Of a DNA stretch of 64,000 bases, positions 63,091 through 64,000 are shown piece by piece. The notes under the pieces are model-generated. The model saw only the letters and a program-made list of their open reading frames with translations. It made no database searches and was not told where the DNA came from. The position numbers were made by a program, and so were the translations under genes. Numbering within the stretch: position 1 is the stretch's first letter; each line of letters opens with the position of its first letter. Origin of the DNA: Rhizopus arrhizus (taxonomy: Eukaryota > Mucoromycota > Mucoromycetes > Mucorales > Rhizopodaceae); the NCBI GenBank assembly GCA_024220505.1, contig JAKZZE010000001.1, positions 124,001-188,000 on the forward strand. Direction: 5' to 3'.

Positions 63091-64000
63091 TTGACGGGAT
63101 GGAATTTATGTTCCTAGTGTTTCCATGTACATTTGTAAATCTTTTTTATATTTATCGTTGCAGGCAATAAAGGGGTTAGCTTTCCATGTTCCAGGTTCAC
63201 GTTCGGTAAGACTATTTATTTCTAAACTTCTTTATTTTTATTTAAAAACCTACTAAAATCTCAGCATTATTGATATTGAATTTCACAATCATTTAAAACA
63301 TATAACTAGCTTCAAAGCTGTATCGTGTACATTGTCTTTGGTTACTTTATGAAAAATGAAAAATAATCTTGTAAACTTAACAACAGCCTATACTATTGCT
63401 ATAACAGGATGATGGATCATGGGACAATAGATGTTTAGCACCCTTTCATTTTAAAGGCTTTGGCTGACAATTTTGATAAACGAGTTCAGGAGGGATTATG
63501 TCAGCTATATAATTAAATTTTGCAGGATCAGTATATTTTCAGAGCGTATTTGAGATTGACTAGATGGATATATCAAATTATCTTAGATCACTTCTGTTTA
63601 GTTAATTCAAGCAGAAAAATATTTGGATTTTGAAAATGGTTTTATACATTGTATCCAGTAATTAAAAAGCACAACTCGAACCATCATCTTTAAACAATAT
63701 GAGACACAATTCCCAATTCCTTAATAAAGTTAGTTGCCGGACCTATCCGTTGGGCAGATTCAATCATTCTGTCGATCATTATAATGTATGCAAGTTGAAG
63801 TTTACAGGGTATTGACTACTTTGATTAATTTGGCTACATCATCAATAACCATTTTCATAAGCGGCTTCAGTTCGAGTAATCCTGTTGTCTTGTCACTATT
63901 TTAAGAACGATTTTTAGATCAGTAATTTGTTTCAGATCATCCTCCTTGGATCATAAGTCTTGACCCACTGTTCATTATACAGATTTTCCTATCCATCTTC
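63091..64000. other. AT-rich end of the window, nothing recognised
   Basis: Could continue the LINE4 endonuclease region on the minus strand but no motif was recognised; no repeats shared with the rest of the window. Confidence 0.4.

Overview
This window is a transposon graveyard and nursery from an AT-rich fungal genome. Short GTAAGT...TAG introns, DIRS elements with a tyrosine recombinase, Tf1/sushi-like chromoviruses, zf-RVT LINEs and a Fanzor gene together suggest an early-diverging fungus, most likely Mucoromycota (inference; no rRNA or housekeeping gene is present to prove it). I see no ordinary host gene with a recognisable cellular role. Nearly everything that can be identified is a mobile element or a remnant of one.

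Layout. 1-3.5 kb: DIRS and Ty3/Gypsy scraps with solo LTRs nested in each other. 3.5-9.4 kb: an intact Ty3/Gypsy chromovirus (element A) with identical LTRs and one long gag-pol ORF. 10.0-11.7 kb: a Tc1/mariner copy with unusual 220-bp inverted ends, abutting a broken DIRS element (DIRS2). DIRS2 is split at 13.3-18.3 kb by a 5-kb transposon carrying an intron-containing IS1595/ISXO2-type transposase. 19.5-20.9 kb: a Tc1 transposase interrupted by a solo LTR. 21.0-47.9 kb: one 5.3-kb LINE swollen to 26.9 kb by nested insertions. 48.5-52.8 kb: a complete DIRS element (DIRS1) lodged in a second LINE's 3' tail. 53.6-55.1 kb: a small C2H2-like ORF and a multi-exon hypothetical gene. 56.4-60.0 kb: a 3.7-kb transposon with ~200-bp inverted repeats whose only gene is a three-exon Fanzor (eukaryotic TnpB/OMEGA-like RNA-guided nuclease). 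60-63 kb: LINE and LTR remnants.

The nesting at 21-48 kb can be read exactly from target-site duplications. The LINE received solo LTR-F (TSD GTGCG) and Gypsy element D (TSD CTAAT). D received solo LTR-E (GTTCC), solo LTR-C (AGAGG) and, in its 3' UTR, a degenerate Tc1/mariner (TA). That Tc1 received two further complete Gypsy elements, B (CAATT) and C (GCCCC). Removing the insertions rejoins each host reading frame.

Four Gypsy families (A-D) share a layout of LTR, then a run of 7-8 T, then a 5-8 nt sequence complementary to the LTR segment just after a conserved GTCTC/GACTC. This looks like Tf1/sushi-type self-priming of reverse transcription. The Fanzor transposon and the IS1595-type transposon are the least ordinary items here.
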